The translations under genes were made by a program, and so were the position numbers. Under the pieces are notes generated by a model. It searched no databases. It worked only from the letters and a program-made list of their open reading frames with translations, and was not told the origin of the DNA. Positions 1 to 9,241 of a stretch of DNA of 59,611 nt are shown in pieces. Source of the DNA: an uncultured Lachnospiraceae bacterium (GTDB taxonomy: Bacteria > Bacillota > Clostridia > Lachnospirales > Lachnospiraceae); assembly GCA_944380315.1 (NCBI GenBank), contig CALWHG010000071.1, positions 1 to 59,611 of the forward strand, given 5' to 3'. Within the stretch, counting starts at the first letter, position 1; the number at the start of each line of letters is the position of its first letter.

Positions 1-87
1 AAAAGCTATTATGTGACAGAATCGGCTAAGACCGTTCAGGTCCTTGCGGAATATCGCCAGGCACACATACATCCAGTTCATCAGTAA
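1..87 (+). CDS. C-terminal end of an unidentified upstream gene (partial)
   Basis: An open frame enters from the left edge and ends at TAA (85-87), giving the last 28 residues, ending ...AEYRQAHIHPVHQ. It lies 11 bases upstream of the next start and reads in the same direction, so it is probably the preceding gene of the same operon. Too little is present to name a function. Confidence 0.45.
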   Translation, partial: KSYYVTESAKTVQVLAEYRQAHIHPVHQ

Positions 88-98
88 ATGGAGGGCGT

Positions 99-1340
99 AT
101 GATTAATTTTTATGACACCAATGCCCTTCTCGCGTTGGGAGACAAATTGGCGGAGACCGAATTTTACATATCCTCTGTGTCTCTCCACGAGCTTGAAAAC
201 ATTAAGACTTCTAAGGTTAAGACCGAAGAAACAAGATTTAGAGCCAGAGAAGTCGTACGTATCTTAAACAACTGTACCACTCGATATAAAGTCGTCGTGC
301 CCAACGAAGGCATTTATAATTTTCTTTCAATGAAAGGAATTGAGGTGACGCCAGATAATCTCATCTGCGCCTGTGCCTATTATGTAAAAGTTGTGGCTCC
401 TGCTGAGGATGTGCTCTTCTATTCTGCTGATTTGTGTTGCAGGGCAATTGCCAGAAGTGTGTTTAACCTTACTGTGGCGGGAATAACGGATGAATCGTTT
501 TCCGATACGTACTCTGGATATTTGGAAGTAACGCCAACCGAAGATGAACTGGCTGAGGTGTACTCCGGTGGCGATAATAAATACAATCTGTTGACCAATC
601 AGTATCTTATTGTCCGCAATGATAGAGGCGTGGTCGTTGATCAGCTTAAGTGGAATGGTAGCATATATGAGCAGGTCGGGCAGAAGAATTTAAAGACGAA
701 TCAGTTCGGTACCATCAAACCGTACAACGGTGATGTATATCAGATTTGTGCCATAGACAGTCTGTTGACGCATCAGATAACCATGGTAAAAGGACCGGCA
801 GGAACCGGTAAGAGCTATCTGGCGTTAGGTGCTCTGATGTTTTTGCTCGAACATAAGAAGATAGATAAGATCGTTGTTTTCACGAATCCTCAACCCACCA
901 TGAACGCTGCAAAGCTTGGATTCTATCCAGGCACAAGGATCGAGAAGCTGCTTGAGTCGAATATTGGTAATATGCTCGCCGCAAGACTTGGCGATATGGA
1001 AGCAGTGTATAAGCTTATAGAGGATAATCAGTTGGTGCTGCTGCCTATGTGTGACATTCGAGGTTATGATACAAGCGGCATGCAGGCCGGCGTATATCTG
1101 CCAGAAGCGCAGAACTTGGATATTAATCTTATGAAGCTTGCTCTTCAGAGGATCGGTAATGATTCTATCTGCGTGATCGACGGCGATTATAATACGCAGA
1201 CAGATCTTCCACAGTTCCAAGGAGGCAATAATGGTATGCGAAGGATGTCCGAGGTATTCCGTGGACAGGATTTTTATGGGGAAGTAGAACTAAAGAATAT
1301 ATATCGTAGCCGTATTGCAGAGGTTGCGGAAAGGATGTGA
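99..1340 (+). CDS. PIN domain-PhoH family ATPase
   Basis: 413 aa. The N-terminus (about 1-150) reads as a PIN-type nuclease domain, with an early acidic residue in FYDTNALL and further acidic positions. The C-terminal half is a PhoH-type P-loop ATPase: the Walker A GPAGTGKS starts at residue 232 (Lys 238), and SICVIDGDYNTQTDLPQF near the end resembles the PhoH Walker B region. PIN-PhoH fusions occur in bacteria (YlaK/PhoH2 type), and the family has RNA-helicase/RNase activity where tested. PhoH proteins are also common phage auxiliary genes. ATG follows GGAGGG. It ends 4 bases before the cysteine desulfurase start, which implies translational coupling. Its role in the phage is not known. Confidence 0.85.
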   Translation: MINFYDTNALLALGDKLAETEFYISSVSLHELENIKTSKVKTEETRFRAREVVRILNNCTTRYKVVVPNEGIYNFLSMKGIEVTPDNLICACAYYVKVVAPAEDVLFYSADLCCRAIARSVFNLTVAGITDESFSDTYSGYLEVTPTEDELAEVYSGGDNKYNLLTNQYLIVRNDRGVVVDQLKWNGSIYEQVGQKNLKTNQFGTIKPYNGDVYQICAIDSLLTHQITMVKGPAGTGKSYLALGALMFLLEHKKIDKIVVFTNPQPTMNAAKLGFYPGTRIEKLLESNIGNMLAARLGDMEAVYKLIEDNQLVLLPMCDIRGYDTSGMQAGVYLPEAQNLDINLMKLALQRIGNDSICVIDGDYNTQTDLPQFQGGNNGMRRMSEVFRGQDFYGEVELKNIYRSRIAEVAERM

Positions 1341-1344
1341 TGGC

Positions 1345-2490
1345 GTGAGAAGAGAGTTTTATTTGGACAACGCGGCCACTACTCCGCTTCATCCGGAAGC
1401 ATTTGCGGCTATGTCAAGGTATTATACCTGGGACTACGGTAATCCTTCTACTCCCTATTCGCTTGGACTTCGAGCGAGGCAGGCAGTAGAAGAAGCAAGA
1501 GAAGCTGTGGCAGATCTGATTCACGGTGATCCGGATGGTGTTATATTTACATCCGGTGGAACCGAGGCAGACAATATGGCCATTCATTATGCTATGGGCA
1601 AGGTGAATGTCACGACTCTCATTGAACATGAGGCAATTTTAAAGACGTTTGAACATTATGCCCGTCGTGCAAATGCAGTTGTCGAAAAGCTTCTGCCAGA
1701 AATCGACGGAGCTATTTCATCTGACATACAGTTTGCTGATTGTGTCCGGTTTGTGTCTGTAATGGCTGTAAACAACGAAACCGGCGTTATTCAGCCAGTG
1801 GATAAACTTGCTGCGGCAGCGTTTAACGTAGGAGCCGTGTTCCATACAGATGCTGTGCAGGCCGTTGGACATATTCCCGTAGATGTTTCTAAGTACGAAG
1901 ATAAGCTGTTCATGTTATCCGCTTCGGCGCATAAGTTCAATGGCCCCAAGGGAGTAGGATTCTTATATGTTTCGAGGGCATTCAGAGATGAGATGTCTCC
2001 TCTTCTATTTGGCGGTGGCCAGGAAAATGGCTTACGCAGCGGAACGGAAAATGTTGCGGGCATCGTTGGAATGGGCGTAGCTGCGCGAAAGGCGGCAGAA
2101 GCTATTTCGGGTTGGGGCGCGTCTGGGATTCGAGATACCAAAAGTAGGTTTATAGAACTTATTTTTGAATCTATTCCGGGATTAAAAATCAATGGAAACA
2201 TTGAGAAAACGGTGCCGGGAACTGTAAATTTACTGATGCCTTATTGCTCCTCGTCAATTTGGCAGGAGTTGCTTGATGAGTATGGTATTTACGTAGGGAC
2301 TGGGTCTGCATGCAGCAGTTATGAAAACAAGCCCAGTCACGTGCTCAAAGCTATGGGGCTTACAGACGACGAGTGTCGGAGAAGTCTCCGTTTTAGCTTT
2401 GGAGATATATACGAAGAATGTGAAATACAATATTTGGTTAGGCAGATTACGGAAGTCGCTGGAGTAATTCAGAAGTACGTGGAAGCTTAA
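1345..2490 (+). CDS. Cysteine desulfurase (NifS/IscS-like, PLP-dependent)
   Basis: 381 aa from the GTG at 1345, chosen because AAAGGA sits about 9 bases upstream and the protein then starts MRREFYLDNAATTPLHP, as the family does. The fold-type I aminotransferase motifs are intact: the PLP lysine in SAHKFNGPKG (Lys 197), a histidine in the cofactor region (LIEHEAI), and the catalytic cysteine in GTGSACSSY (Cys 323). The enzyme takes sulfur from L-cysteine onto that cysteine and passes it on for Fe-S clusters, tRNA thiolation or DNA phosphorothioation. No IscU, Dnd or thiolase partner is visible, so the acceptor is unknown. The radical-SAM enzyme at 36971 is the only obvious Fe-S client in the window (inference). 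Confidence 0.9.
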   Translation: MRREFYLDNAATTPLHPEAFAAMSRYYTWDYGNPSTPYSLGLRARQAVEEAREAVADLIHGDPDGVIFTSGGTEADNMAIHYAMGKVNVTTLIEHEAILKTFEHYARRANAVVEKLLPEIDGAISSDIQFADCVRFVSVMAVNNETGVIQPVDKLAAAAFNVGAVFHTDAVQAVGHIPVDVSKYEDKLFMLSASAHKFNGPKGVGFLYVSRAFRDEMSPLLFGGGQENGLRSGTENVAGIVGMGVAARKAAEAISGWGASGIRDTKSRFIELIFESIPGLKINGNIEKTVPGTVNLLMPYCSSSIWQELLDEYGIYVGTGSACSSYENKPSHVLKAMGLTDDECRRSLRFSFGDIYEECEIQYLVRQITEVAGVIQKYVEA

Positions 2491-2504
2491 AGAGAGGACA
2501 ACCT

Positions 2505-3149
2505 ATGGGATTAAAAAATAACGGATATGGTGAAGATGGCGGACCCGCTCTTGTTATCCAGAACATAGAGAACAATGGAGAAGACATTCTAAGCGAGTAC
2601 ATTGCGGATCGTCGACTGGTGCTGGATCATACGATAGACGAAGGGATCCTGCAAGACTATATCTTGTACATTCTTAAATGGAATCAAGAGGATAGAGATA
2701 TTCCTGCTGAAAAGCGCAAGAAGATCTATTTATACATAAATTGCCTTGGTGGGGATCTGGTGGACGGGTTCTCATTAGTGGACGTAATACTTGCTTCTAA
2801 AACGCCCGTGGTAGCGATAAGCTTTGGCTCGGTAGCGTCTATGGCGTATTACATATATATTTGCTGCCATCAAAGATATGCTCTTATGAACTCAGTCTTT
2901 CTGCAGCATGATGGGGCTGTTGGCATAGCAGGAACAAATGCCAAGGCTAAAGATACTATGGCCTTTATCGATAACCTCAATGATCGAGTTAAGCAGCTGG
3001 TACTTGGCCATACGACCATGAGCGATGATATGTATGATTCTATCTACGAAAAAGAGTACTACATGTTTCCCGATGAGGCGCAGAAATTGGGCGTGGTTGA
3101 CAAGATAATTGGAGTTGACTGTGACATAGACGAAATATTGGGACGATAA
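2505..3149 (+). CDS. ClpP-like serine protease
   Basis: 214 aa, S14/ClpP fold. The motifs in order are YLYINCLGGDLVDGFSLVD, the nucleophile region FGSVASMAYY (Ser 112), the histidine region VFLQHDGAVG (His 135) and EAQKLGVVDKII with the candidate acidic residue (Asp 199). ClpP-type proteases in phage head operons often act as prohead maturation proteases. Here a second protease-like gene sits at 9242, so this one may instead process another substrate or work with host Clp ATPases (inference). ATG has GAGAGGA upstream. The next gene begins 9 bases later. Confidence 0.8.
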   Translation: MGLKNNGYGEDGGPALVIQNIENNGEDILSEYIADRRLVLDHTIDEGILQDYILYILKWNQEDRDIPAEKRKKIYLYINCLGGDLVDGFSLVDVILASKTPVVAISFGSVASMAYYIYICCHQRYALMNSVFLQHDGAVGIAGTNAKAKDTMAFIDNLNDRVKQLVLGHTTMSDDMYDSIYEKEYYMFPDEAQKLGVVDKIIGVDCDIDEILGR

Positions 3150-3158
3150 GGAGAATTT

Positions 3159-3890
3159 ATGCATAATTTAGATGTTTGGGTACGAGCATTACAAAATATC
3201 GTCAAAGATGATGAGATCGAACCTGGAGAAATATATGATCTGGTTATTCCATATGCTTGGACGGATTGTGACTCCTCTTTGGATTCGGCCATAGTTGATT
3301 TGGATGGCTACGCCGGGAATCTTGTTGAGGACTTTAGGTGCATCACAGATGCCAATGGCGATGGCCGCTTTGCAGTTAAGCTTATCAACTCTTTAGGTTC
3401 TGACTATATGATCAGGATTTTCTTCGGCATAGAGACGTATAAAAGAAACCTTGATTTTATGGGGTCAGAAGAATATTTTGGAGACTTTTTATACATAGAT
3501 AATAAACAATATAATGAAATACGAAGATTGGTCGATCTTTCATTTATTGAGTTTGTGCCCGTGTTGATACCTGTTTCTGGACATTTTCCGTCAGAAAAGG
3601 CAGAACCTGTGCAAAAAAAGGCAGCAGGTGTCCAGGCAAATGATCTTCCTTTCCCTGATGTTGAAAAAAGTCACAAGAATCTCGGAGAAGAACCCGAACG
3701 CAGTCAGTGTTTGGCGCGATGGGATGTTGACGGGGATTCTGACTTCCCTTCTGCGATGGTCAGCATTATAGGACCGGATGGAACAGAGATAAATGTTAAT
3801 CTGATCGGTCATTCCGATGAGTGTACCGAAGATATGGCTGCTGCTGTATGCCAAATCATAGCTGAATATAAAGCTTGTTACGAATGTTGA
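3159..3890 (+). CDS. Hypothetical protein
   Basis: 243 aa, function not recognised. The N-terminal ~140 residues look globular and acidic, the middle (about 145-185) is low-complexity and likely flexible, and the C-terminal ~60 residues contain a beta-rich stretch (MVSIIGPDGTEINVNLIGH) and end in cysteines (ACYEC). ATG follows AAGGAG (spacing 6). It is the last gene of the PhoH-desulfurase-ClpP group, with an intrinsic terminator directly after it. Confidence 0.6.
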   Translation: MHNLDVWVRALQNIVKDDEIEPGEIYDLVIPYAWTDCDSSLDSAIVDLDGYAGNLVEDFRCITDANGDGRFAVKLINSLGSDYMIRIFFGIETYKRNLDFMGSEEYFGDFLYIDNKQYNEIRRLVDLSFIEFVPVLIPVSGHFPSEKAEPVQKKAAGVQANDLPFPDVEKSHKNLGEEPERSQCLARWDVDGDSDFPSAMVSIIGPDGTEINVNLIGHSDECTEDMAAAVCQIIAEYKACYEC

Positions 3891-3897
3891 TCTCATG

Positions 3898-3924
3898 CCC
3901 CGGATTTTCCGGGGTTTTGTTTTT
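3898..3924 (+). terminator. Rho-independent terminator
   Basis: Stem CCCCGG (3898-3903) / CCGGGG (3909-3914), loop ATTTT, followed by TTTTGTTTTT. It separates the auxiliary gene group from the packaging genes. Confidence 0.85.
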
Positions 3925-3941
3925 GAAAGAAGGTGGTGTTT

Positions 3942-5411
3942 ATGGCTACTGCTAAGAAATCAACCACCGCGAAGAAAAGAGGTCGTCCATCAGCTGCGGA
4001 TAAGCTTATGAAGGATATCATGGACGATGCGATAGAAGTTACTCCGCCGAAAAAGCGTGGCAGACCCACCGACGCTCAGAGAATGATGAAGCCGGCGGAG
4101 GAAGATCCAGAGAAACTGACTCCGGCAAAAATGCGCGCAAGGATTCAAGAACTTGAAGGCAAGATTCGCCAGATCAAAGAGGATTCCGGCTATTGCTACA
4201 TGTGTGGTACGATAAAGCCAAAAACTCATTTCTTTGCATCGTCGGATCCACTGATTACAACAGGCATAACACCTATCTGTAAGCAGTGTGCGTATGATTT
4301 GGCGTGTCGAAAGGATGCTCGTGGAGAATACCACGATCCCACCAGAGATTCTATTATTCTCGCTTTACAGTATCTTAATAAGCCATTCCTTGAGGTTGTT
4401 TACAATGCAAGCGTACAAGAGACGTCCAAGGATGCTCTCGGTGCAAGGAAACGCAATCTATGGTCGTGCTATGTCAAGAACATTGCAATGCGCAATTATG
4501 CTGGCATGACTTTTGTAGATTCGGATCATATTGTAGTAAAGACTCCTTACCTTAGCGCTGAGGCAGTGGCGCTTGACGAGGTGGTTAACAATCGAGATAA
4601 CTTTAATACCCAAGCAGACTTTATGCAGAATAAAGGGGATGTAATCAGACTTCTTGGATATGATCCATTCGAGAAAGAGGATGTTAACGATCAACCGTTC
4701 CTCTATTCGCAGCTCGTCGGACTACTGGATTCTGATGAAAATGGCAACGATGACATGATGCGTACTTCGTCGTGTATAACTATCGTTCGAGCGTTCCTGC
4801 AGCAATCCAAGATAGACGACACCATAGCTCGACTAATGAAGGATTATGTCTCCATTAGAGACAATGGTCCACAGATCAAGGCTCTCCAGGACAGCAAGGT
4901 CAATCTGACGAAGCAGATAACCTCTCTCGCTGCCGAATCATGTATCTCGCTAAAGAACAATAAAGGTACGAAGAAAGGTGAGAATACCTGGACCGGCAAG
5001 CTTAAGAAAATCAAAGACCTCAACCTTCGAGCAGGAGAAGTAAATGGTTTCGATATGGCTACTTGTAAAGGTATGCAGCAGGTCATGGACATGAGCAATG
5101 CGTCCATCCTTAAGCAATTAAGATTGGATGAATCTGAGTATGCGGATATGGTGGCCACTCAGCGTGAGATGTTGACAAAAGCTAATGCAGATCTCAGTAA
5201 GTATAAAGAGATCAACCGGATCCTGTTGCGGGAAAACATTGATCTCAAGGATTATCTCGTAGAAAAACGACTTCTTAAGAATGTGGATATTGTCGATCTC
5301 GATCAGCTATATTCTACGTTTAGCTCCGATGAGATGGCGCGAGAAGCATTAGACATAGTTGATGGTCCGCCGGAAGACTTAGGGGAGAGCGAGGTGGCCC
5401 TGGATGAGTGA
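3942..5411 (+). CDS. DNA-binding protein, candidate terminase small subunit
   Basis: 489 aa from ATG 3942 (AAGAAGGTGG upstream; the GTG and GTG-TTT codons just before overlap that ribosome site). The N-terminus has two AT-hook-like motifs (KKRGRPS and KKRGRPT, within about residues 12-45). A four-cysteine zinc ribbon follows (CYMCG ... CKQC, about 85-117), then a mostly helical body and a coiled coil near the C-terminus. Its position directly before, and overlapping, the large terminase by 8 bases suggests the DNA-recognition partner of the packaging motor. It is much larger than a typical TerS, so this is an inference from position and DNA-binding motifs. Confidence 0.55.
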   Translation: MATAKKSTTAKKRGRPSAADKLMKDIMDDAIEVTPPKKRGRPTDAQRMMKPAEEDPEKLTPAKMRARIQELEGKIRQIKEDSGYCYMCGTIKPKTHFFASSDPLITTGITPICKQCAYDLACRKDARGEYHDPTRDSIILALQYLNKPFLEVVYNASVQETSKDALGARKRNLWSCYVKNIAMRNYAGMTFVDSDHIVVKTPYLSAEAVALDEVVNNRDNFNTQADFMQNKGDVIRLLGYDPFEKEDVNDQPFLYSQLVGLLDSDENGNDDMMRTSSCITIVRAFLQQSKIDDTIARLMKDYVSIRDNGPQIKALQDSKVNLTKQITSLAAESCISLKNNKGTKKGENTWTGKLKKIKDLNLRAGEVNGFDMATCKGMQQVMDMSNASILKQLRLDESEYADMVATQREMLTKANADLSKYKEINRILLRENIDLKDYLVEKRLLKNVDIVDLDQLYSTFSSDEMAREALDIVDGPPEDLGESEVALDE

Positions 5412-7455
5412 GATCATTTTGCCAAACGACGAGCAGATGCTGGCTTTCTATGGTGGATGTGTTCAGGGGTCTACGATATATATTCCGCCGGATCGCACCA
5501 ATTTATCTTCGCGTAAGGTTGAAGCTTTAAAGAAAATTGCTTTTATACAAAAGTATTATCAGTGTAATCCAGTCCGCTTTATAGAGGACTTTTTTAATAT
5601 AACTTTGATAGACGCTCAGGCATGGGTCATACAGGCAGCTTGGAACTGCCCTAATGTATTGCTGAACTGTACGAGAGGTTTCGGAAAAAGCACAATTATA
5701 GATTTATTTATCATGTCTAAAGACATGCTGTTCAATAATTATTGGACATATATCGCATCCGGATCTGGCAATCAAGCTGAGCAGACATTTAATACCTTGG
5801 AAAAACTGGCCAATGATAACATTGACAGCATGCTCGGGTCTACCGGATATATTTTTAAGAATGAGTTAGTTGTACCTAATGCCGTTGGCGATGGATTCAA
5901 TCATTCATCTAATGGATTCAGATATGAGCTCTATAATGGCGCTTCGACGATTACGCTCAATAGCAATATTGATCGGCGTAGGGGATCACGTGGAAACGTA
6001 GTGTTCGACGAGTGTGGTTTTTTGAGTGCCGAAATGATGCAGGTATATGGAGCCTTTGCGATTGTAAGCAAAGAGTTTCGTACTGGTAAAGATAGTGCGG
6101 GACGTGCAATTAACCCCATGCGACTTCGATCACTTCCGGCGCCTATTCCAAATCAGCTTTTTTACATTTCATCAGCAAGCTCTACTGATACTCCCTTTTA
6201 TGGCCTATATAGAGATTTCTCTAAGAGAATGTTACTTGGTGATCCCAAGTACTTCGTGGCTCAGTTGGATTGCGAAGTAGCGTTCGCTCCTACTGTGAAA
6301 AATGAAGTTATGGCTCCTCTTCTGGAGAGGTCTATAGTCGAAGCGGCCATGAGAGCCAATCCGGAAAAGGCTCGTAGAGAGTATTACTGTGAGTTTACGA
6401 CTGATGCCGGCGCGAACGCCATTATACGTCGTGGAGCAATAGCAAGGAATGAGATCACTCGCAAGCCCATTCTGTATAACGACACGGGCAAGAGAAAGAT
6501 TATCATTACTTATGACCCGGCAAGGTCAAGAGATAACTCCGTCATCTTGGTCGGAGAGATCTATGAGACCATTATTCAGGGTAAGAGTGAAATCAAAGGA
6601 AGACTGCTCAACTGCATAAACCTCATAGATGTTGAGCGCAAGAATAAAAAACCTATGCAGACGCCAGATCAGGTCAAGTTTTTAAAAGAAGTTATCTTGG
6701 CGTATAACCAAGGCGGCGACGATAATTACAGTAATATTCTTGGAATCTATATAGATGCTGGATCAGGTGGCGCGGGTGTTAATATAGCAGATTACCTGAT
6801 GGATGACTTTATCGGTCTGGATGGTAAGAAGCATAAAGGACTGATCGACCTTGAGTACTCGGCAGAATATGCCAGTCGCTTTCCGAATGCGGTCAACAAG
6901 GTTCATCTTATCAACCCGAGGAAATATAAGCCAATAATGTTCGAGGCGATGATCGAGATGATAAATCAGGATAAGATCGAGTTCACGGCATCATACGATG
7001 GACGTGGATATCTTACTATATTCGACGTCGATGAGTCCAAGATCGATGCAACGAAGCAGAAAATACTCAAAGCATCTAAGAAAGCAGGTCTTTCTGAAGA
7101 TGAAACCACTCTAAAGATCAAAGAGGCGCTCGTAAAGCTCAATAACGTAAATTCGCACATTGAGTCTTTGACGGGCGATGAGGCTGCTGCTCTTATGAGC
7201 ATAGATGCGCTCAAGGAAGAGCTGGTCAACATGGTCCGTATAAAGCGTGAGTCAAGCTCTGATTCTTTCGAGCTAACGCCAGAGAAAAAGAATAAGCTTC
7301 ATGATGACCGCGCATATACGATGTCCATGTTTTCGTATGCATTGCAGCAAGAGCGCCGAAAGAAGATCGTTAACCCGAATCGTCCGGAGCTCAAAGCCGT
7401 CAATGTAGTACGAAAGATTCCGATAAAGAAACCAAAGATTAGAAAACATCATTAA
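5404..7455 (+). CDS. terL: Terminase large subunit
   Basis: 683 aa. The ATPase domain shows Walker A CTRGFGKST (about residues 89-97) and Walker B NVVFDECGF (about 198-206). The C-terminal RNase H-like nuclease has ITYDPARSRDNS (about 367) and YIDAGSGGAG (about 449), supplying acidic metal-binding residues. It packages DNA into proheads at the portal and cuts concatemers. The last ~130 residues are basic (ending KKPKIRKHH). ATG 5404 overlaps the preceding gene by 8 bases; the portal gene follows 14 bases later. Confidence 0.92.
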   Translation: MSEIILPNDEQMLAFYGGCVQGSTIYIPPDRTNLSSRKVEALKKIAFIQKYYQCNPVRFIEDFFNITLIDAQAWVIQAAWNCPNVLLNCTRGFGKSTIIDLFIMSKDMLFNNYWTYIASGSGNQAEQTFNTLEKLANDNIDSMLGSTGYIFKNELVVPNAVGDGFNHSSNGFRYELYNGASTITLNSNIDRRRGSRGNVVFDECGFLSAEMMQVYGAFAIVSKEFRTGKDSAGRAINPMRLRSLPAPIPNQLFYISSASSTDTPFYGLYRDFSKRMLLGDPKYFVAQLDCEVAFAPTVKNEVMAPLLERSIVEAAMRANPEKARREYYCEFTTDAGANAIIRRGAIARNEITRKPILYNDTGKRKIIITYDPARSRDNSVILVGEIYETIIQGKSEIKGRLLNCINLIDVERKNKKPMQTPDQVKFLKEVILAYNQGGDDNYSNILGIYIDAGSGGAGVNIADYLMDDFIGLDGKKHKGLIDLEYSAEYASRFPNAVNKVHLINPRKYKPIMFEAMIEMINQDKIEFTASYDGRGYLTIFDVDESKIDATKQKILKASKKAGLSEDETTLKIKEALVKLNNVNSHIESLTGDEAAALMSIDALKEELVNMVRIKRESSSDSFELTPEKKNKLHDDRAYTMSMFSYALQQERRKKIVNPNRPELKAVNVVRKIPIKKPKIRKHH

Positions 7456-7469
7456 AGGGAGGTGTCCGA

Positions 7470-8999
7470 TTGGCCCAGACAAAAAGAACAACGCCGAAGT
7501 CGGCGCCTACGAAAACGTTAACTGCTGCCGAAAAACGGGAGTGGTACGACAAACATAAAGGAGAGATAGAGAATTACGTCAAGGTTCTTGATCCATTACG
7601 GCTAAAAGATGTCACTAAGACCAGCACCAAGAGAATCGAGACCTTTGATAAGGATAAGCTTCTCTCCTATTTTGAAAACATACCGGGAAACGAGCGTAAC
7701 ATACGTAATCTTTCTCGGTATTTATATTATAGATCACACGTATACCATAGACTTGTGAGCTACAACGCAACAATGTTTTGTCTTAATGCTCGAAGCATCA
7801 TCCCGTCATACAACCCTACTAAGACTAATGATGCAAAGAAGATGCTGAAGAATTATTATCAGACGGCACAGATCTTAGAGAACATGCATTTACCGGGAGA
7901 GATGATTGCTCCATATACGACTTGTTTTGTCGAAGATGTGTTCTATGGTCTGGTCTTTTATGATGATACGGGCATGTTTATATTGCGCATGGATCCGGAC
8001 TACTGTTCAATAAACGGGCGGTTTATGACCGGGGACTACTCTTTTGCGATCAATATGAGTGGATATCGTCAAAAGACATACTTGATTGAAGCTATGGGAG
8101 AACCTCTGACCAGTATGTATCAGGCGTATCAGACTACTGGTGAAAAGTGGCAGGCTGTCCCGGCAGAGTATTGTTTATGTCTCAAGTATAACGTGGATGA
8201 CTGGGAGGTGGTCGTTCCGCCTCTGATGGGTATGTTTAACTCGCTGATCAATGTTACGGATCAAGAAGACATTGAGGCAATGGCGAATGAACTGGATCTA
8301 TACAAAATCATCTGGATGGAACTTGAAACCAGAGGTACCAACATGGATGACTGGAAGGTTACTCCTGCTGCAGCGATAGAATACTTCGATCGTCTGAGCG
8401 AGACATTCCCTGATTCTGTGGGTGGCGGTGTCGTACCGGGCAAGCTCGAATCCATTGATTTTAATAAGGATGCAGCATCTGATACCACTAATCTCGCAAA
8501 AGCTACACAGACGGTGCTTAATACCGCTGGTGGAGCCGAAGTATTGAACGGTGGGACGATTACGGGAACCTCAGCGTTCAACGGTGCGGCAATAGCAAAT
8601 ACTCAAAACGCTATAGCTACTCTCCTGCCTCAGACGCAGGCATGGGTCAATAGATTTCTTGGGTATCATATGACAAGCCCTTGTAAGGTAAAGTTCTTCC
8701 CGGTATCTGTGTACACTAAAGAGAACTTCCAGAAGAATCTTTTGACGGCGGCACAGAATGGATTGCCTACTAAGCTTGCTTACAATGCCATGAATGGATT
8801 CAGTGAGCTGGATACGCTTGCTCTTAACTACTTCGAGGAAGAAGTCGTCGGAATCTCCGATAAGCTTCGACCTATAAGTACCAGCTATACTCAGTCTGGA
8901 GACGGGACCGAAGACATCGGACAGGGTCGGCCAGCTGTAGATGATGGTGATCTGTCTGATGAAGGAGAAGCCTCCAGAGATAAAAGAGACAGACAATAG
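7470..8999 (+). CDS. Portal protein
   Basis: 509 aa, starting at TTG 7470 with AAAGGGAGGTG upstream; no ATG or GTG fits better. It follows terL directly, as portal genes do. The composition is typical: an alpha/beta body with many aromatic residues (YYRSHVYHRLVSYNATMF, MRMDPDYCSINGRF), a central helical region and a charged, disordered C-terminus (DKRDRQ). The long stretch around residues 330-390 (NTAGGAEVLNGGTITGTSAFNG) matches the wing/stem area of portals in Clostridia phages. It forms the dodecameric DNA channel at the capsid vertex. Confidence 0.8.
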   Translation: MAQTKRTTPKSAPTKTLTAAEKREWYDKHKGEIENYVKVLDPLRLKDVTKTSTKRIETFDKDKLLSYFENIPGNERNIRNLSRYLYYRSHVYHRLVSYNATMFCLNARSIIPSYNPTKTNDAKKMLKNYYQTAQILENMHLPGEMIAPYTTCFVEDVFYGLVFYDDTGMFILRMDPDYCSINGRFMTGDYSFAINMSGYRQKTYLIEAMGEPLTSMYQAYQTTGEKWQAVPAEYCLCLKYNVDDWEVVVPPLMGMFNSLINVTDQEDIEAMANELDLYKIIWMELETRGTNMDDWKVTPAAAIEYFDRLSETFPDSVGGGVVPGKLESIDFNKDAASDTTNLAKATQTVLNTAGGAEVLNGGTITGTSAFNGAAIANTQNAIATLLPQTQAWVNRFLGYHMTSPCKVKFFPVSVYTKENFQKNLLTAAQNGLPTKLAYNAMNGFSELDTLALNYFEEEVVGISDKLRPISTSYTQSGDGTEDIGQGRPAVDDGDLSDEGEASRDKRDRQ

Positions 9000-9007
9000 G
9001 AGGACTC

Positions 9008-9184
9008 ATGGGAAAGAAACCGTGTTTTGTAAAAACCTGGGACGACGATGTCAAGAAGGCGTTGATTGAGCAGGGGTTTGAATATATAGGACAAGAGGAT
9101 GGTATGTATGTGTTTCTGAATGACGGGAATGTAGCTCGTTTCGAGTGTGACGAAGTTATTCAGACTGACGTGTTACATATGTAA
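9008..9184 (+). CDS. Small hypothetical protein
   Basis: 58 aa, starting MGKKPCFVKTWDDDVKK and ending at TAA 9182-9184. A strong AGGAGG lies just upstream of ATG 9008, and the frame sits neatly between portal and protease genes on the same strand. It looks like one small alpha/beta domain (helix KKALIEQGFEYIGQ, then strands). Function unknown. Confidence 0.6.
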   Translation: MGKKPCFVKTWDDDVKKALIEQGFEYIGQEDGMYVFLNDGNVARFECDEVIQTDVLHM

Positions 9185-9241
9185 GATCGTCAACGTAGCA
9201 ATGGATAATATTTTAGCTATTCAGATAGGAAATATAGAGAA

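Noticed and set aside
825-1220. Antisense frames opposite PhoH, desulfurase, terminase, tape measure and host genes
   Set aside because: Shadows of well-supported genes with no ribosome sites and low-complexity translations.
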